Origin: Methylococcaceae bacterium UBA6146
Lineage (GTDB): Bacteria; Pseudomonadota; Gammaproteobacteria; Methylococcales; Methylomonadaceae
Reading direction: 5' to 3'
Assembly (NCBI GenBank): GCA_002422395.1
Contig: DIUY01000002.1
Coordinates: 1-64,000 of the forward strand
DNA length: 64,000 bases
Both the position numbers and the translations under genes were made by a program. This document shows positions 25,545-33,316 of the stretch, in pieces. A model generated the notes under the pieces. It was not told the DNA's origin and ran no database searches. It saw only the letters and a list, made by a program, of their open reading frames with translations. Numbering within the stretch: the stretch's first letter is position 1; every line of letters begins with the position of its first letter.

Positions 25545-26501
25545 ATGAAATTTAAATTTTTTTATATTGCTTTAAGTTTGTTGGTTTCCGCCCAACTATG
25601 GGCGGCAGAAAAAACCACTATCCGCATCGGTGTGCAGGCGTTTGGTACGGTAGACTGGGAATTGTCGGCGATACCTAATGATCTGGCAGCCGATTTCCAG
25701 CTTGACATACACCCATTGGCAAACGCCGAAGCCGGTAAAATCGCCTTGCAATCGGGGGCGGTCGATATGATTGTTTCCGATTGGTTATGGGTTTCCAAAC
25801 TACGCGCAACGGGGGCGGATTTTACCTTTTACCCCTATTCGACGGCTTCCGGTGCGCTGGTCGTGCCCCAAAATAGCGCCATCCATTCTTTAGCCGACCT
25901 TAAAGGCAAACGTTTGGGGATTGCAGGGGGGGAGTTGGATAAAAACTGGCTATTGCTGCAAGCACTGGCGCACAAGCAACAACTGGACTTGTCCACCGCA
26001 GTGGAGAAGGTTTTTGGCGCACCGCCGTTAATCAGTGAGCAAATCAAACAAAACCGAGTCGATGCCGTACTTACTTACTGGCATTTTGCTGCCCGGCTGG
26101 AAGCCCAAGGTTATAAGCCGCTAATTAATGGCAAAGGGATTTTGCAAGGTTTGGGGGTTACGGAAGCTGTCCCTAGCGTGGGTTATGTGTTTAAAGAAAG
26201 TTGGGCAAACGCACATAAACAAGCAGTCAATAGCTTTTTTAAGGCCAGCAAGCAGGCTAAAAACCGTTTATGCACAGAAGATGCTGCGTGGCAAAAAGCC
26301 CTTCCGCTAACTAAAGCCGATGATGCACTAACCCAGAATAACTTGCGCCGGGGTTATTGTGACGGGGCTATCGGCCAGTGGGGCAAGCCGCAACAGGAGG
26401 CGGCAACAGAGTTGTATTCATTGCTGTATACCTTGAGTAACCATCAACTGACTGGCGTGTCTGAAAAACTGTCAGCGGGTACATTCTGGACGATTGATTA
26501 A
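25545..26501 (+). CDS. ABC transporter periplasmic substrate-binding protein (NitT/TauT-like)
   Basis: 318 residues with signal peptide MKFKFFYIALSLLVSAQLWA. The fold resembles SsuA/TauA-type binding proteins: IRIGVQAFGTVDWEL, AGKIALQSGAVDMIVSDW, LADLKGKRLGIAGG and VLTYWHFAARLEAQGY. The relatives bind nitrate, sulfonates, taurine or pyrimidine-like compounds; the ligand cannot be told. It forms a full importer with the next two genes. The closeness of the pqq locus raises the idea of a methylotrophy-related ligand such as a metal chelate, which is speculation. Confidence 0.88.
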   Translation: MKFKFFYIALSLLVSAQLWAAEKTTIRIGVQAFGTVDWELSAIPNDLAADFQLDIHPLANAEAGKIALQSGAVDMIVSDWLWVSKLRATGADFTFYPYSTASGALVVPQNSAIHSLADLKGKRLGIAGGELDKNWLLLQALAHKQQLDLSTAVEKVFGAPPLISEQIKQNRVDAVLTYWHFAARLEAQGYKPLINGKGILQGLGVTEAVPSVGYVFKESWANAHKQAVNSFFKASKQAKNRLCTEDAAWQKALPLTKADDALTQNNLRRGYCDGAIGQWGKPQQEAATELYSLLYTLSNHQLTGVSEKLSAGTFWTID

Positions 26502-26513
26502 GCGCCGCTGATT

Positions 26514-27260
26514 TTGATTTTTTCCAAAAAAATATTGCCGTATTTGTCATTGCTGGCTTTTTTAGCCCTTTGGCAAGGTGTGGCAAGCTATGTGGATAAC
26601 ACTACCTTGCCTACACCTGACACCGTCATGCGGGTGTTCTGGCAAGCGTGCATTTCAGGCCAATTGCCCTATCACTTAGGCGCAACATTGCTCAGGTTGA
26701 TCGTCAGCTTTGCTGTTTCTATGAGCTTAGGCTGCGCCATCGGAATTATTCTTGGACGCAATAAAAAACTTGACGCATTTTTTGATAATTGGTTAATCCT
26801 CTTTTTGAACGTGCCCGCACTGGTCACCATTATTTTATGCTACGTTTGGTTCGGTCTGGTGGAATCGGCGGCAATATTCGCGGTCGTCATCAACAAGTTG
26901 CCTAATGTCATCGTCACTATCCGCGAAGGGACTCGTGCATTGGATCAGGACTTACTGGAAATGGCCCGTTGTTACCATTTCAGCAAACGCAAAACCTTGG
27001 TGCATGTTATCTGGCCGCAACTGCACCCGTTTGTTATGGGTGCGACCCGTTCGGGTTTGGCGCTGATCTGGAAAATCATTTTGGTGGTGGAGCTATTAGG
27101 GCGCAGCAACGGCATGGGCTATCAGCTGCATTTGTTTTTTCAACTGTTTGATGTCGCCAGTATTCTGGCCTATACCATCGCTTTTGTTGGGGTCATCCAA
27201 TTGCTGGAGCTCATTGTTTTAAAACCACTGGATAAAAAATCACTGCGGTGGCGAAGGTGA
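26514..27260 (+). CDS. ABC transporter permease (BPD_transp_1 family)
   Basis: 248 residues with a TTG start; no ATG is available between the previous stop and the first helix. Six predicted helices include ILPYLSLLAFLALWQGV and AATLLRLIVSFAVSMSLG-type segments. The EAA loop, which contacts the ATPase, is at about 155-185 (EMARCYHFSKRKTLVHVIWP). It overlaps the ATPase gene by 13 bases, consistent with coupled translation. Confidence 0.9.
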   Translation: MIFSKKILPYLSLLAFLALWQGVASYVDNTTLPTPDTVMRVFWQACISGQLPYHLGATLLRLIVSFAVSMSLGCAIGIILGRNKKLDAFFDNWLILFLNVPALVTIILCYVWFGLVESAAIFAVVINKLPNVIVTIREGTRALDQDLLEMARCYHFSKRKTLVHVIWPQLHPFVMGATRSGLALIWKIILVVELLGRSNGMGYQLHLFFQLFDVASILAYTIAFVGVIQLLELIVLKPLDKKSLRWRR

Positions 27261-27985
27261 CCGACATTCAAATCAGCATCACTAACAAAAGCTACTGGGG
27301 GCATTCGGCACCTGTCATTGGCAATCTGAAGTTATCACTGAAGTCGGGTGAGTTTGTTTGTTTGTTGGGTCAGTCGGGTTGCGGCAAAACGACTTTGCTT
27401 AATTGCCTTGCGGGCCTTGATACGGCTTACACCGGTGACATCATGTTGGGCTCACAACACACGAAGCCTAAAATAGGTTATATCTTTCAGAATCCGCGCC
27501 TGCTGCCTTGGCGTACCGTGCGTGAAAATATTGAACTGGTGTTGGATCAGCGGCAATCGCCGGACATTATCGATATCTTGCTTGATGCCATGCAGCTTAC
27601 TGAAGTCCAGCATTTTTACCCAGAACGCTTATCGCTTGGTATGAGCCGACGCATTGCCATAATCCGTGCTTTTGCGGTCAATCCTGACATATTGCTCATG
27701 GATGAACCGTTTGTGTCCTTGGACGCGCCAACCGCTAGGCAAGTTAGGGAACTATTGCTGAAACTCTGGCAAGAGCGCCCCCATACGGTTTTGTTTGTCA
27801 CGCACGATTTGCGCGAAGCGATTTCCCTTGCCGACCGGCTGGTGTTTTTATCGGCCTCGCCTATGCGTGTTGTTAGCGAAATTGATGTGCCTATCGCGCG
27901 TAATGGACGCCATAATGAAATGTTGATTGAAGGGTTTAGGTCCCAGCTCAAAGATAATTATCCTGATATTAAAACACTACTTTAA
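27248..27985 (+). CDS. ABC transporter ATP-binding protein
   Basis: 245 residues with a GTG start inside the permease gene. Walker A is LLGQSGCGKTTLLN, Q-loop GYIFQNPRLLPW, Walker B ILLMDEPFVSLDAP and the His switch VTHDLREA. The signature motif reads LSLGMSRR rather than LSGGQ, a notable departure. It completes the importer with the preceding two genes. Confidence 0.94.
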   Translation: MAKVTDIQISITNKSYWGHSAPVIGNLKLSLKSGEFVCLLGQSGCGKTTLLNCLAGLDTAYTGDIMLGSQHTKPKIGYIFQNPRLLPWRTVRENIELVLDQRQSPDIIDILLDAMQLTEVQHFYPERLSLGMSRRIAIIRAFAVNPDILLMDEPFVSLDAPTARQVRELLLKLWQERPHTVLFVTHDLREAISLADRLVFLSASPMRVVSEIDVPIARNGRHNEMLIEGFRSQLKDNYPDIKTLL

Positions 27986-28096
27986 GTTATCTTTTTTCTG
28001 GTAAAAATGGTTGCGAATTACCCTGAAATATTTGATACTCTAAAAATTTTTCAGCCATCACAAGGCCGACTTATAATTTCTGGAGATTAACCGACT

Positions 28097-28396
28097 ATGA
28101 AAAAAAATATTATGATGTGGGTTGTTGTTGCAGGTTTTGCGCTAAATCCGCTTATCACTTGGGCTGGCAGTGAAAAATATCCTGCTGCCGATTTTCAGCC
28201 TACTGTTATCTATATGGATAAAGAAGTTGCCGCAGCGCAAGCAGAAAATGAGTTTGACCCTAAATACCCTGCCGCAAATTTTGAACCGCAAGTGGTTTAT
28301 ATTGATGAAGCCTTGGCTGAACAAGCGCGAGAAAAAGACGAATTTGACGAAAAATATCCGGCGGCTTACTTCAAGCCTAAGGTCATCTACCCATAA
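28097..28396 (+). CDS. Small secreted protein with three KYPAA-F-P-V-Y repeats
   Basis: 99 residues, signal peptide MKKNIMMWVVVAGFALNPLI with cleavage after WAG. The mature chain is almost entirely three copies of a 14- to 15-residue unit: KYPAADFQPTVIYMD, KYPAANFEPQVVYID and KYPAAYFKPKVIYP, joined by Glu/Asp/Ala-rich linkers. Acidic side chains are regularly placed after each Tyr. No known domain. It follows the ABC importer by 111 bp with its own TGGAG site. A periplasmic binding or scavenging role is possible; metal binding is a guess. Confidence 0.75.
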   Translation: MKKNIMMWVVVAGFALNPLITWAGSEKYPAADFQPTVIYMDKEVAAAQAENEFDPKYPAANFEPQVVYIDEALAEQAREKDEFDEKYPAAYFKPKVIYP

Positions 28397-28808
28397 CGGG
28401 GCGGTTTGTTTTTTTGCTCCAAAAGCTATTTTAGGCCGTCTAAGCCAAGGCCTATCATACATATGGGAATAACGCATGCAGTTTCAGGCTTATAACTCAA
28501 ATCATGAGCGGCGGGCATCTCTGGTTTATGTGTTAAGCCGGTTCTTGTGACAAGGAAGTCCCAAAGCTACCGGGTAAACTTTTTACAAATGAAGAGTTTA
28601 ATGGCTATATTTGGCGCTTGGCTTTATAATAGCGAGTTAGTAGAAAATAATTCGTTGCTTACGGAATATCTGCTTACATTTTGCATGTTAATCAGCACTT
28701 CTTAGAAATTCCATCCGCTTTTTTCCTTCGTGCCCTGTTCGATTTGCAATTCCACACATTTTATTTATAAGCCATGGGGTTGCCGCCCCTAGGTGTTGAG
28801 GTATTTAT
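28397..28808. other. 412-bp gap containing the cspA leader
   Basis: No gene is visible. The last 150 bases probably hold the long cspA 5' leader, with a small hairpin GGGG-TTGCCG-CCCC at 28777-28790, as usual for cold-shock mRNAs. Confidence 0.45.
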
Positions 28809-29015
28809 ATGGCAACAGGAACTGTTAAATGGTTTAACGAATCTAAAGGGTTCGGTTTTATTTCCCCTAGCGATGGTAGTGCTGATGTATTTGTGCATTT
28901 TTCCGCTATCGCAAGTGATGGTGGTTACCGCACTTTGGCTGAAGGCCAAGCGGTGAAATACGAAGTCGAATCAGGCGCCAAAGGCCCGCAAGCACTAAAT
29001 GTAACCGCCGCGTAA
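28809..29015 (+). CDS. CspA-family cold-shock protein
   Basis: 68 residues, the standard single cold-shock domain. RNP1 KGFGFISP and RNP2 VFVHFSAI are present with the opening GTVKWFNESKGFGF. It binds single-stranded RNA and melts structure in the cytoplasm. Long leader upstream. It is followed 109 bp later by an RRM protein gene, and a joint RNA-handling role under cold is plausible. Confidence 0.96.
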   Translation: MATGTVKWFNESKGFGFISPSDGSADVFVHFSAIASDGGYRTLAEGQAVKYEVESGAKGPQALNVTAA

Positions 29016-29124
29016 GCGTCAAAGTTATTTTTCAGTCCCAATCCTATCGAATATAACTGGCAGGGTTGGGTATGCCGGCTTCCTCCGGCCAATCAACTCA
29101 CTCCCTGAATTTAGGACATGTCAT

Positions 29125-29391
29125 TTGAAACGAATTTTTGTAGGAAACTTACCCAGCGACGCTACTGAAGCGACAGTTCAAGCCTTATTCTCAGAATATG
29201 GCAAAGTCCGCTCTATTGAGCTGGTGTCAGATATATTTAGCGGTAAATGTCGAGGTTTTGGCTTTATCGGTATGGAAGGTCATGAAGCTAGAGCCGCGAT
29301 CTTAGCACTTGATGGCAACCTCTATTGTGGAAAACCTTTAAAGGTTAAGTTTGAAGATGCCTCCGCTGGCAGAAACGGCCGTCGCCATTAA
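29125..29391 (+). CDS. Single-RRM RNA-binding protein
   Basis: 88 residues with a TTG start, since the nearby ATG at 29118 is in another frame. RNP2 is IFVGNL and RNP1 is CRGFGFIGM, with the usual beta-alpha-beta order over residues 3-76, and a short basic tail (AGRNGRRH). This is the small bacterial/cyanobacterial RRM type often linked to cold response. The 109-bp leader has a GCCGG-CTTCCT-CCGGC hairpin just upstream, which may control its translation. Confidence 0.93.
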   Translation: MKRIFVGNLPSDATEATVQALFSEYGKVRSIELVSDIFSGKCRGFGFIGMEGHEARAAILALDGNLYCGKPLKVKFEDASAGRNGRRH

Positions 29392-29481
29392 ACGTGCTTT
29401 TTGCAAGCACATGCAACTTTTACATAGTGATTAAAAGCCAATAACAACCGTTTAAGTTATGGTAAAATTTTATTATAATTT

Positions 29482-29558
29482 GCCCCGATAGCTCAGCAGG
29501 ATAGAGCGGTCCCCTCCTAAGGGACAGGCCGGTGGTTCAAATCCGCCTCGGGGCGCCA
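29482..29558 (+). tRNA. tRNA-Arg (anticodon CCT)
   Basis: 77 nt with encoded CCA. Acceptor GCCCCGA pairs with TCGGGGC; the anticodon stem GTCCC/GGGAC encloses loop CTCCTAA; the T arm is GGTGG-TTCAAAT-CCGCC. It reads AGG codons. The 93-bp repeat that bounds the inserted element starts 7 bases beyond its 3' end. Confidence 0.97.
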
Positions 29559-29564
29559 AACGCA

Positions 29565-29657
29565 GGCTCAATAAGAGCCAATGAAGTACAAAAACCCGCA
29601 AGCTATCTGGCTTGGCGGGTTTTTTATTGCTCAACGAAGTGCAACGAGGATTATTGA
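29565..29657. repeat. Left 93-bp direct repeat (attL)
   Basis: Identical to 38380-38472. It contains an IR (GGCTCAATAAGAGCC), the tRNA terminator hairpin and CGAAGTGCAACGAGG. Such a long identity suggests either a long att core or recent insertion. Confidence 0.92.
29591..29625 (+). terminator. Terminator downstream of tRNA-Arg, inside the att repeat
   Basis: AACCCGC-AAGC pairs with GCTT-G-GCGGGTT around TATCTG, followed by TTTTTT. It is duplicated at 38406-38440 by the insertion. Confidence 0.85.
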
Positions 29658-29658
29658 C

Positions 29659-29687
29659 ATACCGCCATGCCCTTATCTGATACCGCC
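29659..29687. promoter_or_regulatory. Candidate integrase arm sites (left end)
   Basis: ATACCGCCA (29659-29667) and ATACCGCC (29680-29687) flank the integrase start codon. They are the complement of the TGGCGGTAT pair near the right end (38291-38311). Paired arms at both ends are expected for a tyrosine integrase and could also autoregulate it. Confidence 0.5.
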
Positions 29688-30884
29688 TGCAAGAATGCTA
29701 AACCACAAAATAAGCCTTATAAGCTGCAAGACGAAAAGGGAATGTACTTGCTGGTAAATCCCAATGGCTCAAAGTATTTTAGGTACAACTACCGATTCAA
29801 CGGCAAGCGTAAAACATTGGCGTTAGGAATCTACCCGACAACCTCGCTTAAGGAAGCGAGGGAAAAGCGAAATACCGCCAAAAAGCAAATTGATGGCGGT
29901 ATCGACCCTAACGAAAACAAAAAAGTCGTTAAGCAATCAAAAGCCGAAAGCGCGGCAAATAGCTTTGAAGTGATTGCTAACGAATGGTACGAAAGGAAAA
30001 TGCCCGACAAATCAGAACCCCATAAAAAACGTGTCATTGGCTTATTTCATCGAGATCTTTTCCCCTACCTTGGAAGTAAACCCATAACAGACATAAAAGC
30101 CGTTGAACTGTTATCGGCATTAAGGCGGATAGAAGCCAGAAACGCCATAGAGACCGCGCACAGAGCCTTGCAGATATGCGGGCAGGTTTTCCGTTATGCC
30201 GTTGCCACCGGACGGATAGAACGGGACATAACACCTGATTTACGCGGATCATTAATGCAAGCCAAAGCGGGGCATTTTTCAGCCGTGACAGAACCTAAGC
30301 AAGCCGCCGAACTGTTACGCGCCATTGACAGTTACACAGGCACATTTGTCGTGAGATCCGCCTTACAGCTTGCGCCATTAGTGTTTGTCAGGCCGGGCGA
30401 ACTCAGACAAGCAGAATGGGAGCATATCGACCTTGAAGCCAAGGAATGGCGGTATCTGGTCACCAAGACAAAAACAGACCATATCGTTCCGTTATCGAGC
30501 CAAGCGGTTAAAATCCTAACTGACTTGCAGCCGCTCACAGGAAACGGGCGTTTTGTATTCCCCAGTGCCAGAACCCCGAACGGTTCTAGGGCATTGTCAG
30601 ACGTGGCGTTATTGGCGGCCTTGCGGCGAATGGGTATCGGCAAGGAAGAAATGACCGTCCACGGCTTTAGGGCATTAGCCAGAACAGTGCTTGATGAGGT
30701 GCTAGGTTTTCGACCCGACTTTATCGAACATCAACTAGCCCACGCGGTGAAAGACCCCAACGGTCGAGCCTATAACCGGACGGCACACCTGCCCGAACGC
30801 CGAAAGATGATGCAGTCGTGGGCAGACTATCTGGACGGCTTAAAGGCCGGCGCGTCCATCATTCCATTTAAAAAAACCGGATAA
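29667..30884 (+). CDS. int: Tyrosine-type site-specific integrase (P4 family)
   Basis: 405 residues, full length. Residues 1-85 are the DUF4102 arm-binding domain (LQDEKGMYLLVNPNGSKYFR). Residues about 100-200 are the SAM-like core-binding domain. The catalytic domain shows FVRPGELRQAEWEHIDL with Arg I, TVHGFRALARTVLDE with His-x-x-Arg and a Tyr in the C-terminal part (GRAYNRTAHLPERRKMM). It recombines the 93-bp repeats. The close paralogue at 19563-20285 is a decayed copy at ssrA. Confidence 0.96.
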   Translation: MPLSDTACKNAKPQNKPYKLQDEKGMYLLVNPNGSKYFRYNYRFNGKRKTLALGIYPTTSLKEAREKRNTAKKQIDGGIDPNENKKVVKQSKAESAANSFEVIANEWYERKMPDKSEPHKKRVIGLFHRDLFPYLGSKPITDIKAVELLSALRRIEARNAIETAHRALQICGQVFRYAVATGRIERDITPDLRGSLMQAKAGHFSAVTEPKQAAELLRAIDSYTGTFVVRSALQLAPLVFVRPGELRQAEWEHIDLEAKEWRYLVTKTKTDHIVPLSSQAVKILTDLQPLTGNGRFVFPSARTPNGSRALSDVALLAALRRMGIGKEEMTVHGFRALARTVLDEVLGFRPDFIEHQLAHAVKDPNGRAYNRTAHLPERRKMMQSWADYLDGLKAGASIIPFKKTG

Positions 30885-31057
30885 GCATCACCACCCACCC
30901 TGTCCGGTACAGCAACAACCCATTCATTATTTCCCCGCACCCTCAAACAGCACGCACCAGATCGCGGGGCTTATCTGTGCCATACCAATTCAATTTTGGG
31001 CTATGTGGGGTAATAAGCCTACAAAAACAAAATAGTTAAGGCTATATATAATATTTC

Positions 31058-31171
31058 TTGGGGAGTTTGGGGAGATAGAGTTATAAGGCTTGATATACCT
31101 AGGTTTAATGCTCCCCAAAGTCTAAAAATATTTGGGGAGTTGTTGGGGAGATTGGGGAGCATATCGGGGAG
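31058..31171. repeat. TTGGGGAG iteron array, left
   Basis: Exact TTGGGGAG at 31058, 31067, 31132, 31143 and 31152, one inverted copy CTCCCCAA at 31111, and one variant TCGGGGAG at 31164. Spacings of 9 and 11 bases repeat. It lies in the 436-bp gap between the integrase and the first small gene. The first pair, with flanks, is a 20-base sequence that recurs as its exact reverse complement at 37901-37920. It looks like a replication or regulator-binding region. Confidence 0.85.
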
Positions 31172-31251
31172 TGCGTGAACAATTAGCGGTTAAACGCAAT
31201 AATTAGATAGGCCAATAAGGTGCATTAAAAGCCAAGGGGATATAATTGCCA

Positions 31252-31306
31252 TGACCGGATAGCCTGACGGGGCAATAAGCGGGATTCGTTACCCCGCTTC
31301 CGGTCA
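31252..31306 (+). other. Structured leader hairpin
   Basis: TGACCGGA/TCCGGTCA form an outer stem and AAGCGGG/CCCGCTT an inner one. It sits 15-36 bp upstream of the first small gene and lacks a T-run, so a leader or operator is more likely than a terminator. Confidence 0.45.
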
Positions 31307-31341
31307 ATCCTTTGTAACGGATGCACTTTAACGGGGTGTCA

Positions 31342-31692
31342 ATGAGCCAATACCAAGATGACTTGCTTCAGGTCGAATTACTACTTGATAAATTAGAGGC
31401 AATTAATAAGGAGTTTAAGGAAAAGCGGAATCCAGAACCTAATGGTTATGCTAATGCGCAATTCCTCATAAATAACGCTATAGCCGAGGCATTTTGCATC
31501 GATGCTGAACCGTTGGAAGAAATTAGAAAGGCCAAACAAGAATACGAGGCCAAGCTTGATCCTAAAATCGACATACCAGTTACCTTAAGCGAACTCTATC
31601 AATTAATATTAGGTGTCAACTTATTACATCAATCAATAGTCGCAGAACAATATGTTAAAGAAAGCTGTGGAAAAAAAAAGCGTAAAAGCTGA
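31342..31692 (+). CDS. Hypothetical element protein
   Basis: 116 residues from ATG 31342; an ATG at 31321 in the same frame is also possible. Mostly helical and charged, beginning MSQYQDDLLQVELLLDKLEA, with a strongly basic end (CGKKKRKS). No family recognised. Its 3' end overlaps the next gene by 41 bp. The distance to the iterons and the basic tail would allow a DNA-binding role, but this is not shown. Confidence 0.6.
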   Translation: MSQYQDDLLQVELLLDKLEAINKEFKEKRNPEPNGYANAQFLINNAIAEAFCIDAEPLEEIRKAKQEYEAKLDPKIDIPVTLSELYQLILGVNLLHQSIVAEQYVKESCGKKKRKS

Positions 31693-31963
31693 GAAACGCT
31701 GGACGGAAGTGGCAAAAATCATGCTTATCAAAAATGATGACGAACCATTTAGAAAATATGGAAATGAGGTTTTTTATAGGTATGTTCGATATTTTCGAAG
31801 TGGCATAAAACCTAATGAAGCATCGAAAATGATTTGTGAAGAATTTCATTTCCATAGCCAACCAGCATGTGACAAAGGGTTGCAACGGGAAATAAAACGG
31901 ATGCAAAAGGAGTTCCCTGGCTTATATGATGACGTGAAAGCCCCCAGTATAAGTGTTCAGTAA
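31652..31963 (+). CDS. Hypothetical element protein
   Basis: 103 residues, starting inside the previous gene. Basic N-terminus (LKKAVEKKSVKAEKRW), then an aromatic helix-rich middle (YGNEVFYRYVRYFRSG) and DKGLQREIKRMQKEFPGLY. It might be a small helix-turn-helix protein (IKPNEASKMICEEF), but I cannot name a family. The stop region contains TGTTCAGTAA, which recurs near 38099 and inverted at 38031. Confidence 0.6.
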   Translation: MLKKAVEKKSVKAEKRWTEVAKIMLIKNDDEPFRKYGNEVFYRYVRYFRSGIKPNEASKMICEEFHFHSQPACDKGLQREIKRMQKEFPGLYDDVKAPSISVQ

Positions 31964-32050
31964 GGACATTTTAGCGGCTAATTTGTCCTTAGACGAAGGC
32001 TAAATTTATTATCACAATGCCTATGTGTTTAATTTTACATAGGCCGAACG

Positions 32051-32308
32051 ATGACAACCAATACCAATAAAAACCCAAGAACCCCCCGCCAAAAACTCAC
32101 CTACAAGCCCGCACCTTTACCCGCCGAAGGCTTTTGCCGTAAGCCCTCAATACTTGCTGCACTGGGAATATCCAGCACCAGTTGGGAAAATGGCAGGAAG
32201 AGCGGCAAGTATCCAGAAGGCATTTTATTATCCCCTCGCACCCGTGTTTTCCCAGTGGCGGAAATACGGGCATTGTTGGCTTCAATCGAAGCGAAGGGGG
32301 TTGAATGA
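32051..32308 (+). CDS. AlpA-family helix-turn-helix regulator
   Basis: 85 residues. CRKPSILAALGISSTSWENG and KSGKYPEGILLSPRTRVFPV follow the AlpA/MerR-like excisionase pattern of 'strand, HTH, wing with Tyr-Pro'. In P4-like elements such proteins activate excision or the operon. Its stop overlaps the ATG of a following frame (ATGA). Confidence 0.85.
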   Translation: MTTNTNKNPRTPRQKLTYKPAPLPAEGFCRKPSILAALGISSTSWENGRKSGKYPEGILLSPRTRVFPVAEIRALLASIEAKGVE

Positions 32309-32646
32309 TCAGCCGCTTATCCAATCCCCGTAAATCCAGAAAAAGCCTGATACTCACTGACCCGCTTAAATTAGGCTTGACGGTTTGTTGCCGTGTGGCT
32401 ATTCTGTATCCGTCGCCCACATTGGCGGCACGGGATTGGCGTTCCGGAATATCTAGGCGCATAGCCGCTATCAATGCGGTTTTTTTATGCGTAAAAATAT
32501 CTAAGCACTTCATTATTATGTCGGGCTGGATAGGCCGCTGCAAAGCGGGCAGGTTCCTAGAAGCCTGTACGCCAACCTGTTCAGTCCGGCTCCATGATTG
32601 GCGTCATGTGGCCGGTACTCCATTTATTCTAGGAATACCATCATGA
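32305..32646 (+). other. P4-like ash/Icd leader region
   Basis: A frame of 113 codons is open, but its composition (Cys, Arg and Ile blocks) and the stable hairpin make real coding doubtful. Text such as GTCCGGCTCCATGATTGGCG and the closing CTAGGAATACCATC before the next ATG resemble, from memory, a region of P4-like satellites often annotated 'ash' or 'Icd-like'. There, transcription terminates early unless the element is activated. It may be leader RNA controlling genes from 32643 on. Confidence 0.4.
32459..32490 (+). terminator. Internal terminator-like hairpin
   Basis: CCGC-TATCAAT-GCGG is followed by seven T, with outer GCATA/TATGC. It lies between the AlpA gene and the replication genes, where P4 uses premature termination for immunity. 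Confidence 0.6.
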
Positions 32647-33041
32647 ACACGTCACAACCAAAAACCGCCCAAAATCCAGGGCAAACCCCAAGCACCCGCG
32701 GCTTTAAAATCAACCCGCCGCGCCGCGTTTCACCCGATGAAGCAATCAGGCAGCAAAACGTAGCGCGAGGCTTAACCTCGTTACCGCTAGAAACTGATTT
32801 GTTGCTTAAGCGTGTAGCCGATGGCGGGTTTTCCGGTCAATTCTTAGCCGATGCCTTTATCAGCGCCTACCGGACCGACAAACCCTTTCCGCATAGCTTA
32901 GGCGGCCTTATCAAGCTGGACGCGGAAGCATTCCGGCTATTCCATGAATGTTTGCATGTGCGCCACGTTTCCGGTTGGAGCGATGACCACTTGTACTCTA
33001 TCGAGCAACAAATATCCGCCATTGTTGGAGGTGCAGCATGA
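32643..33041 (+). CDS. Hypothetical element protein
   Basis: 132 residues from ATG 32643. A polar, Pro/Gln-rich N-terminus (residues 1-40) leads into a compact helical part with LADAFISAYRTDKPFPHSLG and LFHECLHVRHVSGWSDDHLY. No family identified. It overlaps the next gene by 4 bp, so the replication block 32643-35179 is translated as a chain. Confidence 0.65.
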   Translation: MNTSQPKTAQNPGQTPSTRGFKINPPRRVSPDEAIRQQNVARGLTSLPLETDLLLKRVADGGFSGQFLADAFISAYRTDKPFPHSLGGLIKLDAEAFRLFHECLHVRHVSGWSDDHLYSIEQQISAIVGGAA

Positions 33042-33316
33042 ATGCCTTTAACACCCCATTTAGACACCGCATCAACGCAGGTATGGACGGTGAGTTTTTC
33101 AACTTAGTTGACACGATCAACCCATCCTTGGAGCGTGCCGCCGCGATAGCGGACTTGCTTGATATGGCAATTGAAACGGGGGAGACAGACGGTCTGAAAG
33201 GCAATACATTGTGGCTGGTCGCCAGGGCAATCCATCTAGAAATCAGGGATGCACAAATCTTGTTGGAAGCGTATTACCAACGGGAAAGGGAAGGGGCGCA
33301 TGAACAGCACAACTGA
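33038..33316 (+). CDS. Small hypothetical element protein
   Basis: 92 residues, ATG overlapping the previous stop and ending 17 bp inside the primase gene. Acidic and helical (SLERAAAIADLLDMAIETGE, then LVARAIHLEIRDAQILLEAY). Similar short proteins precede primase genes in satellites; function unknown. Confidence 0.65.
   Translation: MNAFNTPFRHRINAGMDGEFFNLVDTINPSLERAAAIADLLDMAIETGETDGLKGNTLWLVARAIHLEIRDAQILLEAYYQREREGAHEQHN

Noticed and set aside
31058..31171. CRISPR-like array
   Set aside because: Repeats are only 8 bp, irregularly spaced and in both orientations; iterons fit better.
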